A DNA stretch of 12,707 nucleotides from Nitrospira lenta (GCA_945906715.1 CAMDRK010000042.1:1-12707), one strand, 5' to 3'. Shown: positions 1 through 7,000, counted from the stretch's first letter. A program made the numbers and translations. The notes: generated by a model from the sequence alone, not told the origin.

Positions 1-154
1 CCATCGTCCAGCTCAACGCCATGATCGTGCCAAGCCCCACGACAACAGACCGGATCGTCTTTCTCCCGCCCATGACCGGGCTGCGCGATCGTTCCGCACG
101 AGGGCGGGTGATCGTGATCCGATCGAGTGGTTGGTCCGCCATAGGCCTCTTCAT
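1..154 (-). CDS. Partial N-terminus of a membrane-anchored protein downstream of fliJ, possibly MotE-like
   Basis: An open frame begins with an ATG that overlaps the fliJ stop codon (ATGA) and runs off the window edge after 51 codons. The visible protein starts MKRPMADQPLDRITITRPRA, is basic (several Arg and Lys), and from about residue 37 turns hydrophobic (SVVVGLGTIMALSWTM), which looks like the start of a membrane anchor with a cytoplasmic N-terminal tail. A second ATG at 142 has a GAAGAGG just before it, but spacing is short. In many flagellar clusters the gene after fliJ is a MotE-type protein (one membrane segment, coiled coil, MgtE-N-like domain, a chaperone of stator component MotC), or fliK. 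The membrane anchor argues against FliK. The reading frame and overlap are seen directly; the MotE name is only an inference from position and topology. Confidence 0.6.
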   Translation of the reverse strand, partial: MKRPMADQPLDRITITRPRAERSRSPVMGGRKTIRSVVVGLGTIMALSWTM

Positions 155-594
155 CGGGGATCGTGCGGGCCACTCATCGCGCTCGTGCGACGGGCAGCCT
201 CATCCATTTGCATTTGCTCGACTCGGTGCTGCAAGGCCCGTTGTTGCAGCCCTACCCGATCCGCGAGCCGATCGAGTGTCCGCCGTTCCTGCATCGCGTC
301 CCGCAAGTCGTTCTGCTTCTGATGCCATCCGTCGCGGCATCGGCCTTCAACCTGCTGAGCCTGTGCGAGCATCGCGGCCTCCGCGTCACATGTCGCCTGC
401 CACTCGAAAAATTCATCCGGCGCCATCCCTGCACTGGCTTTAGCCGCATAGCGCTCGACCGTCTCCCGCATCTGTGCATCGAGCGCCAGACACAGAATTT
501 CAGCATCCTGGAGATCCTGGCGAGCGCGAAGCAGATCCATGCGCAAGACCTCTTCCACTTGGGCGCGATAGCGTCGTACTGCATCGAGTTTCAT
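151..594 (-). CDS. fliJ: FliJ, flagellar export ATPase stalk/chaperone-escort protein
   Basis: Encodes 147 residues, the usual FliJ size (about 140-150). The protein is almost wholly helical and charged with no glycine-rich or membrane segment, beginning MKLDAVRRYRAQVEEVLRMD and continuing as a long antiparallel coiled coil rich in Gln, Glu, Arg and Ala. FliJ inserts into the centre of the FliI hexamer like the gamma subunit of F1-ATPase and links it to the FlhA export gate. Sequence conservation in this family is low, so the call rests on length, coiled-coil character and position directly after fliI. The ATG overlaps the fliI stop as ATGA, and GAAGAG lies six bases upstream inside fliI, which suggests translational coupling. 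The stop in turn overlaps the next start codon. Confidence 0.85.
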   Translation of the reverse strand: MKLDAVRRYRAQVEEVLRMDLLRARQDLQDAEILCLALDAQMRETVERYAAKASAGMAPDEFFEWQATCDAEAAMLAQAQQVEGRCRDGWHQKQNDLRDAMQERRTLDRLADRVGLQQRALQHRVEQMQMDEAARRTSAMSGPHDPR

Positions 595-1898
595 GCTGTG
601 CTCTTCGCTACGGCCAGTAAATCCTGGACCGATGTCCCAAGATCGGACGATTGCTCGATGTCCTGACGGAGAAAGGCATTGATCCCATCCTGCGCCGAGA
701 CGGCCCTGTCGAGGGCCTTGTTCGTGCCAGCCTTATAGGCGCCCAGAAGAATGAGATCTTCCGATTGCTGGTACCGGGCCATGAGTTCAACCATGGTCCG
801 GGCCGCGGCATAGTGCTGCTGTTCGACGATGTCTTTCATGACTCGGCTGGTGCTGTTGAGCAGATCGATCGCAGGGAAGTGGTTGCGCGCGGCCAATTGC
901 CGCGAGAGCACGATATGCCCGTCGAGAATCGAACGGACCGTTTCCGCGATGGGATCGGCAAGCTCGTCGCCATCCATGAGCACCGTATAGAGGCCGGTGA
1001 TCGTGCCGGAACCGGGCCCTGTCCCGACTCGCTCCAGGAGTTTTGGAAGGAACGTAAAGACCGACGGCGTATACCCTTTTGTCGTGGGTGGCTCGCCGAT
1101 GGCGAGCCCGACTTCGCGCTGGCTGTGGGCCAATCGCGTCAGCGAGTCCATCATCAGGAGAACTTGCTTTCCGCAATCACGAAAATATTCCGCGATAGCA
1201 GTCGCAATCAAGGCGCCCCGCAACCGCACCAGGGGCGGTTGATCCGACGTCGCAACGATGACGACCGACCGCTGGAGCGCAGCCGGAGTCAAATCCCGAT
1301 CGAGGAACTCGTTCACTTCTCTGCCCCGCTCGCCGATCAGCGCAATGACATTGACGTCGGCTCTGGTGTAGCGGCTCATCATGCCGAGGAGCACGCTCTT
1401 CCCCACGCCTGCGCTGGCAAAGATCCCGATCTTTTGACCCAACCCGCACGTGAGGCAGGCATTGATCGCCCGGACGCCGAGGTCGAGCGGTTTCGTAATA
1501 CGCGCGCGCTGGAGCGGGTTGATCGGCGCCGCATGGAGCGGATATTGACGCTCGGTCACCAAGGGGCCTTTTCCATCGAGTGGTTCGCCAAGTCCATCCA
1601 GCACTCGGCCGAGCAACTGCGGACCGACCGGAACCGACGCGCACTGGCCTTTCATCAACAGCCGACTGCCTGGACCAATCCCCCGCATCTCCCCAAGCGG
1701 CATCAGCAACACGCGCTCTCCGCGAAACCCGACGACCTCGGCAAGTACGCTCCCCTCCCCGTCCTCGCGCGTCACTTCGCACAGTTCTCCCACCGACGTC
1801 ATGGGGCCATACCCCTCGATCACGATCCCAACCGCCTGGGCCACACGGCCCGAGACTGAGAGCGGATCCGTCTGTTCAATCAGGTCTACGAGCTGCAC
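591..1898 (-). CDS. fliI: FliI, flagellum-specific export ATPase
   Basis: Encodes the ATPase of the flagellar type III export apparatus, an F1-beta-like enzyme that forms a hexamer at the base of the export gate. Counting from the GTG start (435 residues), the Walker A loop ASAGVGKS is at about 161-168, GERGREV with the catalytic glutamate at about 189-195, and the Walker B strand VLLMMDSLTR at about 246-255. The C-terminal region (YKAGTNKALDRAV) is typical of FliI. I chose GTG at 1898 because GAGG lies five bases upstream and the length then matches the family. The frame stays open upstream to a TTG at 2021, but that stretch is Cys/Trp/Arg-rich and only shadows the end of fliH. With this start the gene overlaps fliH by 23 bases, so coupling is likely. 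Identification is very secure; the exact start is probable. Confidence 0.95.
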   Translation of the reverse strand: MQLVDLIEQTDPLSVSGRVAQAVGIVIEGYGPMTSVGELCEVTREDGEGSVLAEVVGFRGERVLLMPLGEMRGIGPGSRLLMKGQCASVPVGPQLLGRVLDGLGEPLDGKGPLVTERQYPLHAAPINPLQRARITKPLDLGVRAINACLTCGLGQKIGIFASAGVGKSVLLGMMSRYTRADVNVIALIGERGREVNEFLDRDLTPAALQRSVVIVATSDQPPLVRLRGALIATAIAEYFRDCGKQVLLMMDSLTRLAHSQREVGLAIGEPPTTKGYTPSVFTFLPKLLERVGTGPGSGTITGLYTVLMDGDELADPIAETVRSILDGHIVLSRQLAARNHFPAIDLLNSTSRVMKDIVEQQHYAAARTMVELMARYQQSEDLILLGAYKAGTNKALDRAVSAQDGINAFLRQDIEQSSDLGTSVQDLLAVAKSTA

Positions 1899-2934
1899 CG
1901 CGTCCTCGCTTCTGTATGGCTTCGCCGAGCCGCAGCAACTGCGCGTCCAGCGAAGCATCGACCAGCCGATTCGTCGTGGTGACCACACAACTTCCCCGAG
2001 GCAGTGACACGTCGCTTTCAATATGCAACGTCAAGCCCGGTCCTCGATCGCGGCTCAATGCCGGGCGCGCCGCTTCAAGGATTGCAACATCGGAGGGATG
2101 CGTTTGCACCCTCACGACACCGGATTCGCGAATCGTGGCCAATGCGGCTTTCAACTGCACGACCACGGCATCCTGCCGCTCGGCGATGGTGTCCTGCAAG
2201 ATGCGCCTCGCCAGACTGAACGCTAATGCTGTCACGTCTGCTTCCATCGTCTGGCTGAGCGATCTCCAGACTTCATCGAGTTGCTGGACCGCATTGGCAA
2301 ACAAGATTTGCTCCTGTCTCTGGGCCGCAGCTTCCCGCTCACGCGCGCGCCGGTCGCCTTCGGCAATGCCTTGGTCGTAATCCGAGGGGCCGCTGGCATT
2401 GCTGAACGGATGGCCTGTGCCGAAATCGGTCAACGCAAGATCCTGAAGCCGCATGCCTCCCGCACGAACGACCGCCTGTTTGAGGACGGAATTTTCGACT
2501 CGCAGGCGGTAGAATTCGAGCAGCCGCTTGACCGTCAAGAGCACCACATCGCACTGAAAGGGTTTCATCAGAAACTCTGCCGCGCCGGCCTTCATGGCTT
2601 GGACCGCAAGATCGACGCTGCCATAGCCGGTCATCACCACACTGATCATGCGCCTATCGAGCTCGCCTGCCTGCTGAAGCAAGCCGATGCCATCTTGGTC
2701 CGGCAGTTTGACGTCGGTAATCATAAGCGAAGCGGGAGCGCTCTTCAGCGCGGCGAGCGCCTCCCGCGCCGACCCCACCGCGCGAACGCGGTATCCGTCC
2801 GACTGCAACAGCGTCACCAGCAACTCCTGAATCGATACCTCGTCGTCGACGACTAAGATGGACGCGTCCCGCTGCCACGCCGTATGCGGCGCGGGATGAG
2901 ACACGGCGGATTCCATACTCATGGGACTGGCCAT
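1876..2934 (-). CDS. fliH: Receiver-domain-FliH fusion: export ATPase regulator with N-terminal phospho-receiver
   Basis: A 352-residue protein with two parts. Residues about 25-140 form a full response-regulator receiver domain: acidic pair D30/D31 in ILVVDDE, phospho-acceptor D74 in MITDVKLP, switch T102 in VVMTGYG and K124 in LMKPF. The following helix (LLEFYRLRVENSVLKQ) resembles the linker after receivers of NtrC-family regulators. Residues about 185-345 match FliH: a YDQGIAEGDRRARE helix with spaced glycines, LAFSLARRILQ, VVRVQTHPSDVAIL, and the C-terminal SLPRGSCVVTTTNRLVDASLDAQL. FliH normally dimerises, holds FliI in check and tethers it to the C-ring protein FliN; usual length is about 230-270. 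The ATG follows the fliG stop with no gap (TAAATG), with GGGGAGG 11 bases upstream. The join is continuous in frame and sits in the normal fliH position, so it does not look like a frameshift artefact. That the receiver gates export is inference. Confidence 0.9.
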   Translation of the reverse strand: MASPMSMESAVSHPAPHTAWQRDASILVVDDEVSIQELLVTLLQSDGYRVRAVGSAREALAALKSAPASLMITDVKLPDQDGIGLLQQAGELDRRMISVVMTGYGSVDLAVQAMKAGAAEFLMKPFQCDVVLLTVKRLLEFYRLRVENSVLKQAVVRAGGMRLQDLALTDFGTGHPFSNASGPSDYDQGIAEGDRRAREREAAAQRQEQILFANAVQQLDEVWRSLSQTMEADVTALAFSLARRILQDTIAERQDAVVVQLKAALATIRESGVVRVQTHPSDVAILEAARPALSRDRGPGLTLHIESDVSLPRGSCVVTTTNRLVDASLDAQLLRLGEAIQKRGRGAARRPD

Positions 2935-3927
2935 TTACACCAATGCCTCCCCGGCGCCCGCAATCACAATACGGCCTTCCTCTTCCAGTTTGCGACACAC
3001 CTTGAGAATATTCTGCTGCGCCCTCTCCACATCCGTCACCTTTACCGGTCCCCGCGCCTCCATATCCTCTTTCAACATTTCACCGGCTCGGCTCGACATA
3101 TTCTTCATGAACTTCCCTTTCACATCCGGACTCGCACCGCGTAGCGCCACGGGAAGATCTTCTTTGCTGACTTCTTTCATCAGCTCCTGCATCCCCCGAT
3201 CGTCGAGCTTGATCAAATCATCGAACACGAACATCAATGCGCGGATCGCATCGGCTAAGGTCTGGCTCCGCTCTGTGAGCTTCGCCATGATGCCGCCTTC
3301 GGTGTTTTTATCCAGCCGAGTGAGAATGTTCGCAATCACCTGGGAACCACCGATACTCAAAGAGTGAGCGCCAGTGCTGGCGACCAGTATGTCTTGCAGT
3401 GAACTGCTGAGTTCCTCGAGCACCTCCGGTTGAACCTCCTCCATCGTCGCCAGCCGAAATGCCACATCCGCCCGCATCTCAGCAGGCAAGCCTGCCAGAA
3501 CCTGGCTGGCTTGTTCCGGCTCCATATGCGCCAGGATGAGAGAAATCGTTTGAGGATGCTCGATCTTGATCATCTGAGTCACACTCTTGGCGTCCACCCA
3601 CCTCAACGCATCGAGCCCTGGGTAGACTCTGCTATTCATGGATTCGAGAAGACGGGCCGCCTTTTCAGGCCCAAGGGCCTTTGTCAGAATGGTCTTGATG
3701 TATTCTTTCCCGTGAAACGACACTTCGCCGACCGCGCTCACCCTCTCGAAATCCTCCATCACGCTCTGCTCTTCTTCCTTCGAAATATTGGCGGTGTCGG
3801 TCATGAAGGATCCCAGTTTACGGATCTCCTTGGGGTCGAGGTTTTTCATGACCATCGCCGCGGCATCTTCACCGATCGCTCGCAGGAGAATCGCGGATTT
3901 TTGCTCACCGGATAATTGTACGGCCAT
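2935..3927 (-). CDS. fliG: FliG, flagellar motor switch/rotor protein
   Basis: A 330-residue protein, the normal FliG length. FliG sits on the cytoplasmic face of the MS ring, binds FliF through its N-terminal domain and FliM through the middle domain, and its C-terminal domain meets the stator to generate torque. The middle-domain EHPQ motif is at 123-126 (KIEHPQTISLILAHM), the MFVF hinge at 232-235, and the torque helix reads NMSSRAGEMLKED, with R280, E287 and D288 aligning to the charged torque residues R281, D288 and D289 of the E. coli protein as I recall it. The ATG has AGGAG eight bases upstream, overlapping the fliF stop region; the gap to fliF is 12 bases. No oddities. Confidence 0.98.
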   Translation of the reverse strand: MAVQLSGEQKSAILLRAIGEDAAAMVMKNLDPKEIRKLGSFMTDTANISKEEEQSVMEDFERVSAVGEVSFHGKEYIKTILTKALGPEKAARLLESMNSRVYPGLDALRWVDAKSVTQMIKIEHPQTISLILAHMEPEQASQVLAGLPAEMRADVAFRLATMEEVQPEVLEELSSSLQDILVASTGAHSLSIGGSQVIANILTRLDKNTEGGIMAKLTERSQTLADAIRALMFVFDDLIKLDDRGMQELMKEVSKEDLPVALRGASPDVKGKFMKNMSSRAGEMLKEDMEARGPVKVTDVERAQQNILKVCRKLEEEGRIVIAGAGEALV

Positions 3928-3939
3928 CGCCCCGACTCC

Positions 3940-5511
3940 TTACTGCGGATTAGTCTTCAACCATTGCTTCACGACCACAGCCGTGGAGTCTGGATTGCTG
4001 CGGGCCATATCGATGAGACGCGAGTGCTCTTTCCCTCCCAATGCCGCTTCGACCTGACTCACCGAAGCCGGCAGCGTCGGCTGGTCTCCCTGGCCGGATG
4101 ATCCCCCTGTCGTCCCCAGCATGTTCAGAAGCGGACGCACGACCATGAAGAGAATCAGGAGAAAGAACAATCCACCGACCCCGTAGCGCAGATAGGGGGC
4201 GAAGGGGTTCGTGGCATCTGCCGCTGCCTCGATACCCTGAGCGGAAGGTTCTTCGGTTCCGATGTCGAATTGCACGTTGGTGACCTGGACTTGATCCTGC
4301 CGCTCCGCCGAGTAGCCCATCGCTTTCTTGACGATCTCCTCGATCCGTTTCATGTCTTCTTCAGACCGTGCGACATATTTCTTGGCTTGATCGACTGCGG
4401 GTTTGCCGTCTGCAGACGCCTTGGCCGCTTCATAGATGCCGTCCACAAGCACCGCTACAGAGAGTTGCTTGATGCTGCCGCTGGATTCCACGATGCGAGA
4501 GACGGTCCGGCTGATTTCGTAGTTCACCGTTTCGTTCTTGGTCTGATTGTTGGTCGAACTCGTCTGAGCCGGCTCTTGGTCCGTCCCAGGCGGCACATTC
4601 GATTGGACGCCTGGCACGCCACCGGTCAGACCATTGGCGCCGTTCGACTTTTCTTGCCCTCGCTGTTCGCTCCGAACGACTTGCCCATTCGGGTCGTACC
4701 GCTCTTCCGTTGTTTCCACCTTGCGGAAATCGAGCACGCTGGACACCCGCACCACCGCTTTACTCTGTCCGACGATTCGCTCCAACATCGTTTGGATGCG
4801 TGTTTCAATATCCTTTTCAACCGTCCGCTGATGTTCCAACTGCGATCCCGTAAGCCCTGCAGCATCGTCGCCCCCGGCTGCCGACGAGAGGAGCCGTCCA
4901 TGACCATCCACCACAGTGACATCCTTGATTTGAAGCCCCTCGACGCTGCTGGCCACCAGATGGACGATCCCGTTGACTTGAGCCTTGGCGAGAGCTTGTC
5001 CGTTCCGCAACGACACGACGATCGAGGCGCGTGCATGATTGTCATCGTTCCCGAATAATCGCCGTTCCGGAGTGGCAAGGTGCACGCGGGCTCGCTCAAT
5101 CTCCGGCATTTGCGCAATGGTCCGTGCCAACTCGCCTTGCAGCGCACGGCGATAATTGAGCTTCTGGACGAAGTCGGACATCCCGATCGACGATCGATCG
5201 AAGATTTCGAATCCCACTCCACCTCCATGCGGAAGCCCCTGGGTGGCCAATTGCAACCGCAACTCATGGACTTGAGAGCTGGGAACCAGCACGGTGGTGC
5301 CCCCGCCTGTCGTCTCGTACGGCACCTTCGTTTCTTTCAACTTGTCCACAATCCCTGCCGCGTCCTCCGGATTGAGGTTGGTAAACAGCACCTGCATATC
5401 CGGCTGTTGTGTCCACAAGGTGACGGCGATCAAGCCGGCAATCGAGCCGGCCAGCGCAATCAGAATGATCATGCGTTGGTTGATCGTAAACTTTGAAAGC
5501 ATGGAAAACAT
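3940..5511 (-). CDS. fliF: FliF, flagellar MS-ring protein
   Basis: A 523-residue inner-membrane protein that assembles first and forms the MS ring, the platform for rod, switch and export gate. One membrane helix lies near the N-terminus (about residues 14-33, MIILIALAGSIAGLIAVTLW) and a second near the C-terminus (about 441-461, GVGGLFFLLILFMVV), with a large periplasmic region between. The domain after TM1 (QPDMQVLFTNLNPEDAAGIVDKL) is the YscJ/FliF-type ring-building motif. The last 45 residues (SRLIDMARSNPDSTAVVVKQWL) are the FliG-binding tail, in agreement with fliG directly downstream. ATG at 5511 has GAGGAG 11 bases upstream; an in-frame ATG at 5502 is an alternative. A 121-base gap with an inverted repeat separates it from fliE. 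Confidence 0.98.
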   Translation of the reverse strand: MFSMLSKFTINQRMIILIALAGSIAGLIAVTLWTQQPDMQVLFTNLNPEDAAGIVDKLKETKVPYETTGGGTTVLVPSSQVHELRLQLATQGLPHGGGVGFEIFDRSSIGMSDFVQKLNYRRALQGELARTIAQMPEIERARVHLATPERRLFGNDDNHARASIVVSLRNGQALAKAQVNGIVHLVASSVEGLQIKDVTVVDGHGRLLSSAAGGDDAAGLTGSQLEHQRTVEKDIETRIQTMLERIVGQSKAVVRVSSVLDFRKVETTEERYDPNGQVVRSEQRGQEKSNGANGLTGGVPGVQSNVPPGTDQEPAQTSSTNNQTKNETVNYEISRTVSRIVESSGSIKQLSVAVLVDGIYEAAKASADGKPAVDQAKKYVARSEEDMKRIEEIVKKAMGYSAERQDQVQVTNVQFDIGTEEPSAQGIEAAADATNPFAPYLRYGVGGLFFLLILFMVVRPLLNMLGTTGGSSGQGDQPTLPASVSQVEAALGGKEHSRLIDMARSNPDSTAVVVKQWLKTNPQ

Positions 5512-5556
5512 AGGCGACTCTACTCCTCGCTAACAACGTTCAGAAAACCGTGAAAG

Positions 5557-5629
5557 GTGAAACGTAAAAGGTGAAACGCGGGGTTCCAGATTACTCTTTC
5601 TCCAAAACGTTTCACATTTCACGTCTCAC
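5557..5629. repeat. Inverted repeat of GTGAAAC-type units between fliE and fliF
   Basis: The fliE-fliF gap is filled by two arms of 22 bases (5557-5578 and 5608-5629) that pair at 19 of 22 positions, around a 29-base loop. Each arm is itself built from short direct repeats of GGTGAAACG/GTGAAA. Transcribed in the flagellar mRNA it would fold into a long imperfect hairpin just before the fliF ribosome-binding site. No T-run follows, so it does not look like a standard intrinsic terminator. It may be a small mobile-repeat remnant or an mRNA processing/stability element; its role is unknown. Confidence 0.75.
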
Positions 5630-5632
5630 GTC

Positions 5633-5938
5633 CTATATCTGCATCCGCTGAATTTCTTCGTACGCCGACACCAGCTTATTCCTGATCTGCATCATCAGCT
5701 GGAAGGACACATCCGCTTCCTGTAACGCCACCATCGTTTGATGGACGTTCTGCGACTGGCCGGTCATTAACGCCTCGGTCGCTTGGCTGGCTTCCAACTG
5801 AATGTCGTTGGCCTTACTGATCGCGTGCTGCAGCGTATCCATAAAACCACTCGACCGCGCGCCACCCGGGGCATGAGACACAGTGGAACCCTCTCCGAAC
5901 GAGGGTGTCGGAATCGAAATCGCTTTGATCTGGTCCAT
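5633..5938 (-). CDS. fliE: FliE, basal-body rod/MS-ring junction protein
   Basis: A 101-residue protein of normal FliE length. FliE joins the MS ring/export gate to the proximal rod and is itself an early export substrate, so no signal peptide is expected or seen. The N-terminal half is loose (Ser/Gly/Pro-rich), then the conserved region runs GFMDTLQHAISKANDIQLEASQATEALMTGQSQNVHQTMVALQEADVSFQLMMQIRNKLVSAYEEIQRMQI. The NKLVSAYEEIQRMQI ending is characteristic. The ATG starts two bases after the flgC stop, with GGAGG five bases upstream overlapping the flgC end, so the two are co-translated or nearly so. Confidence 0.96.
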   Translation of the reverse strand: MDQIKAISIPTPSFGEGSTVSHAPGGARSSGFMDTLQHAISKANDIQLEASQATEALMTGQSQNVHQTMVALQEADVSFQLMMQIRNKLVSAYEEIQRMQI

Positions 5939-5940
5939 GG

Positions 5941-6390
5941 CTACCTCCCGATTTCCAGCGCCTTACTCCCCATGGCGCGGGTCGCGTTAATCGCTTGCAC
6001 ATTGGCTTCGTAGGCGCGCGAGGCCCCCATCATGTTCACCATTTCTTCCATGACATTGATGTTCGGCATCTTGACATACCCCTTCTTATCGGCGTCCGGA
6101 TGGCGCGGATCATAGATCACTTGGCCGGGCCTCGCGTCTTCCTTGACACGAAGCACCTTCACGCCATCGAGCGCATGGGCTCCCGGCCCCGTCGACACCT
6201 GCCGAAACGTCCGTTGGAACGGACTGGCGACCGGCGTGGATTGGAACACCACATCGCGGCGTTTATAGGGACCGCCTCCCGGCGTATGGGTGGACTGGGC
6301 GTTCGCCAAATTGCTGGAGATCACGTTGAGGCGCTGACGTTGCGCATCTAGAGCGGAAACGGACACCGCCATGCTGTCGCTCATTTCCAT
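5941..6390 (-). CDS. flgC: FlgC, flagellar proximal rod protein
   Basis: A 149-residue proximal rod subunit, exported through the flagellar type III path (no signal peptide). The N-terminus, MAVSVSALDAQRQRLNVISSNLANAQSTHTPGGGPYKRRDVVFQ, is the rod/hook family motif, and the C-terminus, PNINVMEEMVNMMGASRAYEANVQAINATRAMGSKALEIGR, is the matching coiled-coil end that FlgC shares with other axial proteins. The start at 6390 is chosen because AAGGAGG lies seven bases upstream; the frame extends to a TTG at 6426 but that part is the intergenic hairpin and has no family similarity. It lies between flgB and fliE, the usual order. Confidence 0.96.
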   Translation of the reverse strand: MEMSDSMAVSVSALDAQRQRLNVISSNLANAQSTHTPGGGPYKRRDVVFQSTPVASPFQRTFRQVSTGPGAHALDGVKVLRVKEDARPGQVIYDPRHPDADKKGYVKMPNINVMEEMVNMMGASRAYEANVQAINATRAMGSKALEIGR

Positions 6391-6397
6391 AGTAAAA

Positions 6398-6404
6398 CCT
6401 CCTT
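6398..6404 (-). promoter_or_regulatory. Ribosome-binding site fixing the flgC start
   Basis: A full AAGGAGG lies seven bases before the ATG at 6390. It decides the start in favour of 6390 over the open frame that continues upstream to a TTG. Confidence 0.85.
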
Positions 6405-6415
6405 GGTCTGGGTAA

Positions 6416-6451
6416 TCAGCCCTCAACCATCAGCTGCTTGCTGACGGCTGA
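6416..6451. repeat. Nested hairpin in the flgB-flgC gap
   Basis: The 78-base gap between flgB and flgC contains an outer stem TCAGCC/GGCTGA (6416-6421 with 6446-6451) and an inner stem TCAGC/GCTGA (6430-6434 with 6440-6444) around a 5-base loop. The wording (ctcaaccatcagc, gctgacggctgaagg) is reminiscent of the larger inverted repeats elsewhere in this window. No T-run follows on either strand. It lies 12 bases upstream of the flgC ribosome-binding site on the transcript. Confidence 0.55.
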
Positions 6452-6468
6452 AGGCCGACCACTATTGA

Positions 6469-6876
6469 TTATCTCGCGTCACGGATGGCACCCATCAGCT
6501 GACGGAAGCGGATTCCCATGATCGTTGCGGCGCCGTTGTACTTACTGGCGTTCTCGGACAGCTTGGCCATCTCTAGCTCAATATTCACTGAATTGGCATC
6601 CAAGGGGAGGTCGTCTGCCGGCACGTCGCTGAGTTTCCCAAGAACCCGCTGAAACCCCTCACCGTGTGGGCCAATATGCCTGCCCTGGGTCACCGCGAGC
6701 GTGACCGGTCCCTGTCCTTTCTGAGCAGCCTGCAGCGAGTCGAGAAAGTTAAAATCGGTGGCCCGATAGCCGGGCGTTTCTTCGTTCGCAATATTCGAAA
6801 TAATCACCCGATGTTTAGCTTGCCGCAAATCCAGCGTGCGATGGAGCAATTGCATGGTGTGATCGATGAGCGTCAT
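6469..6876 (-). CDS. flgB: FlgB, flagellar proximal rod protein
   Basis: A 135-residue rod subunit placed next to FliE at the rod base, exported by the flagellar system. The conserved N-terminal stretch reads AKHRVIISNIANEETPGYRATDFNF (compare the NLANxxTPGY motif of axial proteins), and the C-terminal helix reads NSVNIELEMAKLSENASKYNGAATIMGIRFRQLMGAIRDAR, as in FlgB. Length is normal. The ATG has GGAGGG seven bases upstream. It is the first structural gene after the sigma-54 activator gene, from which it is separated by 194 bases holding a large inverted repeat. Confidence 0.96.
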   Translation of the reverse strand: MTLIDHTMQLLHRTLDLRQAKHRVIISNIANEETPGYRATDFNFLDSLQAAQKGQGPVTLAVTQGRHIGPHGEGFQRVLGKLSDVPADDLPLDANSVNIELEMAKLSENASKYNGAATIMGIRFRQLMGAIRDAR

Positions 6877-6909
6877 GGTACATCCCTCCTATTTTCGTAT
6901 CGTGGCTGC

Positions 6910-7000
6910 TCAGGTGTTTAGGCTGAAGGGGTTCAGGTTGAAGTGTTCTGATTTCCGACCTCCAACCTTCAGCCTGTACCCCTTCAGCCTATCTACCTGA
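6910..7000. repeat. Large inverted repeat upstream of flgB
   Basis: Left arm 6910-6943 and right arm ending at 7000 pair at 29 of 34 positions, including an unbroken 14-base TAGGCTGAAGGGGT match and TCAGGT/ACCTGA ends. The loop is about 23 bases (6944-6966). No T-run follows on either strand. In the transcript it would form a very stable stem between the flrC-like stop and the flgB ribosome-binding site. A related but weaker copy occurs at 12614-12672. It could reduce read-through, protect an mRNA end, or be a non-coding mobile repeat. Confidence 0.85.

Noticed and set aside
651..1859. 402-codon plus-strand open frame across fliI
   Set aside because: It lies antisense to a textbook FliI with all motifs, has no ribosome-binding site or family features, and is a by-product of GC-rich codon use.
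1899..2021. N-terminal extension of fliI to a TTG codon
   Set aside because: The extra residues are Cys/Trp/Arg-rich and only mirror the end of fliH; the GTG at 1898 has a GAGG five bases upstream and gives the family length.
1876..2934. Receiver-FliH join as a sequencing error merging two genes
   Set aside because: The frame is continuous with a natural linker, there is no internal ribosome-binding site with a FliH-type start, and fliG and fliI abut it on both sides.
4270..5058. 262-codon plus-strand open frame across fliF
   Set aside because: Antisense shadow of FliF; His/Arg/Leu-rich composition with no recognisable domain.
5512..5632. Small gene or CRISPR-like array in the fliE-fliF gap
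   Set aside because: The repeats are short, inverted and imperfect with no regular spacers, and no open frame of note is present.
6391..6426. N-terminal extension of flgC to a TTG codon
   Set aside because: It covers the ribosome-binding site and hairpin; AAGGAGG points to ATG 6390.
6447..6461. Possible sigma-54 promoter (TGGTCGGCCTTCAGC, minus strand) before flgC
   Set aside because: Spacing of GG and GC is right but most other consensus bases are wrong, and it lies partly in a hairpin arm.
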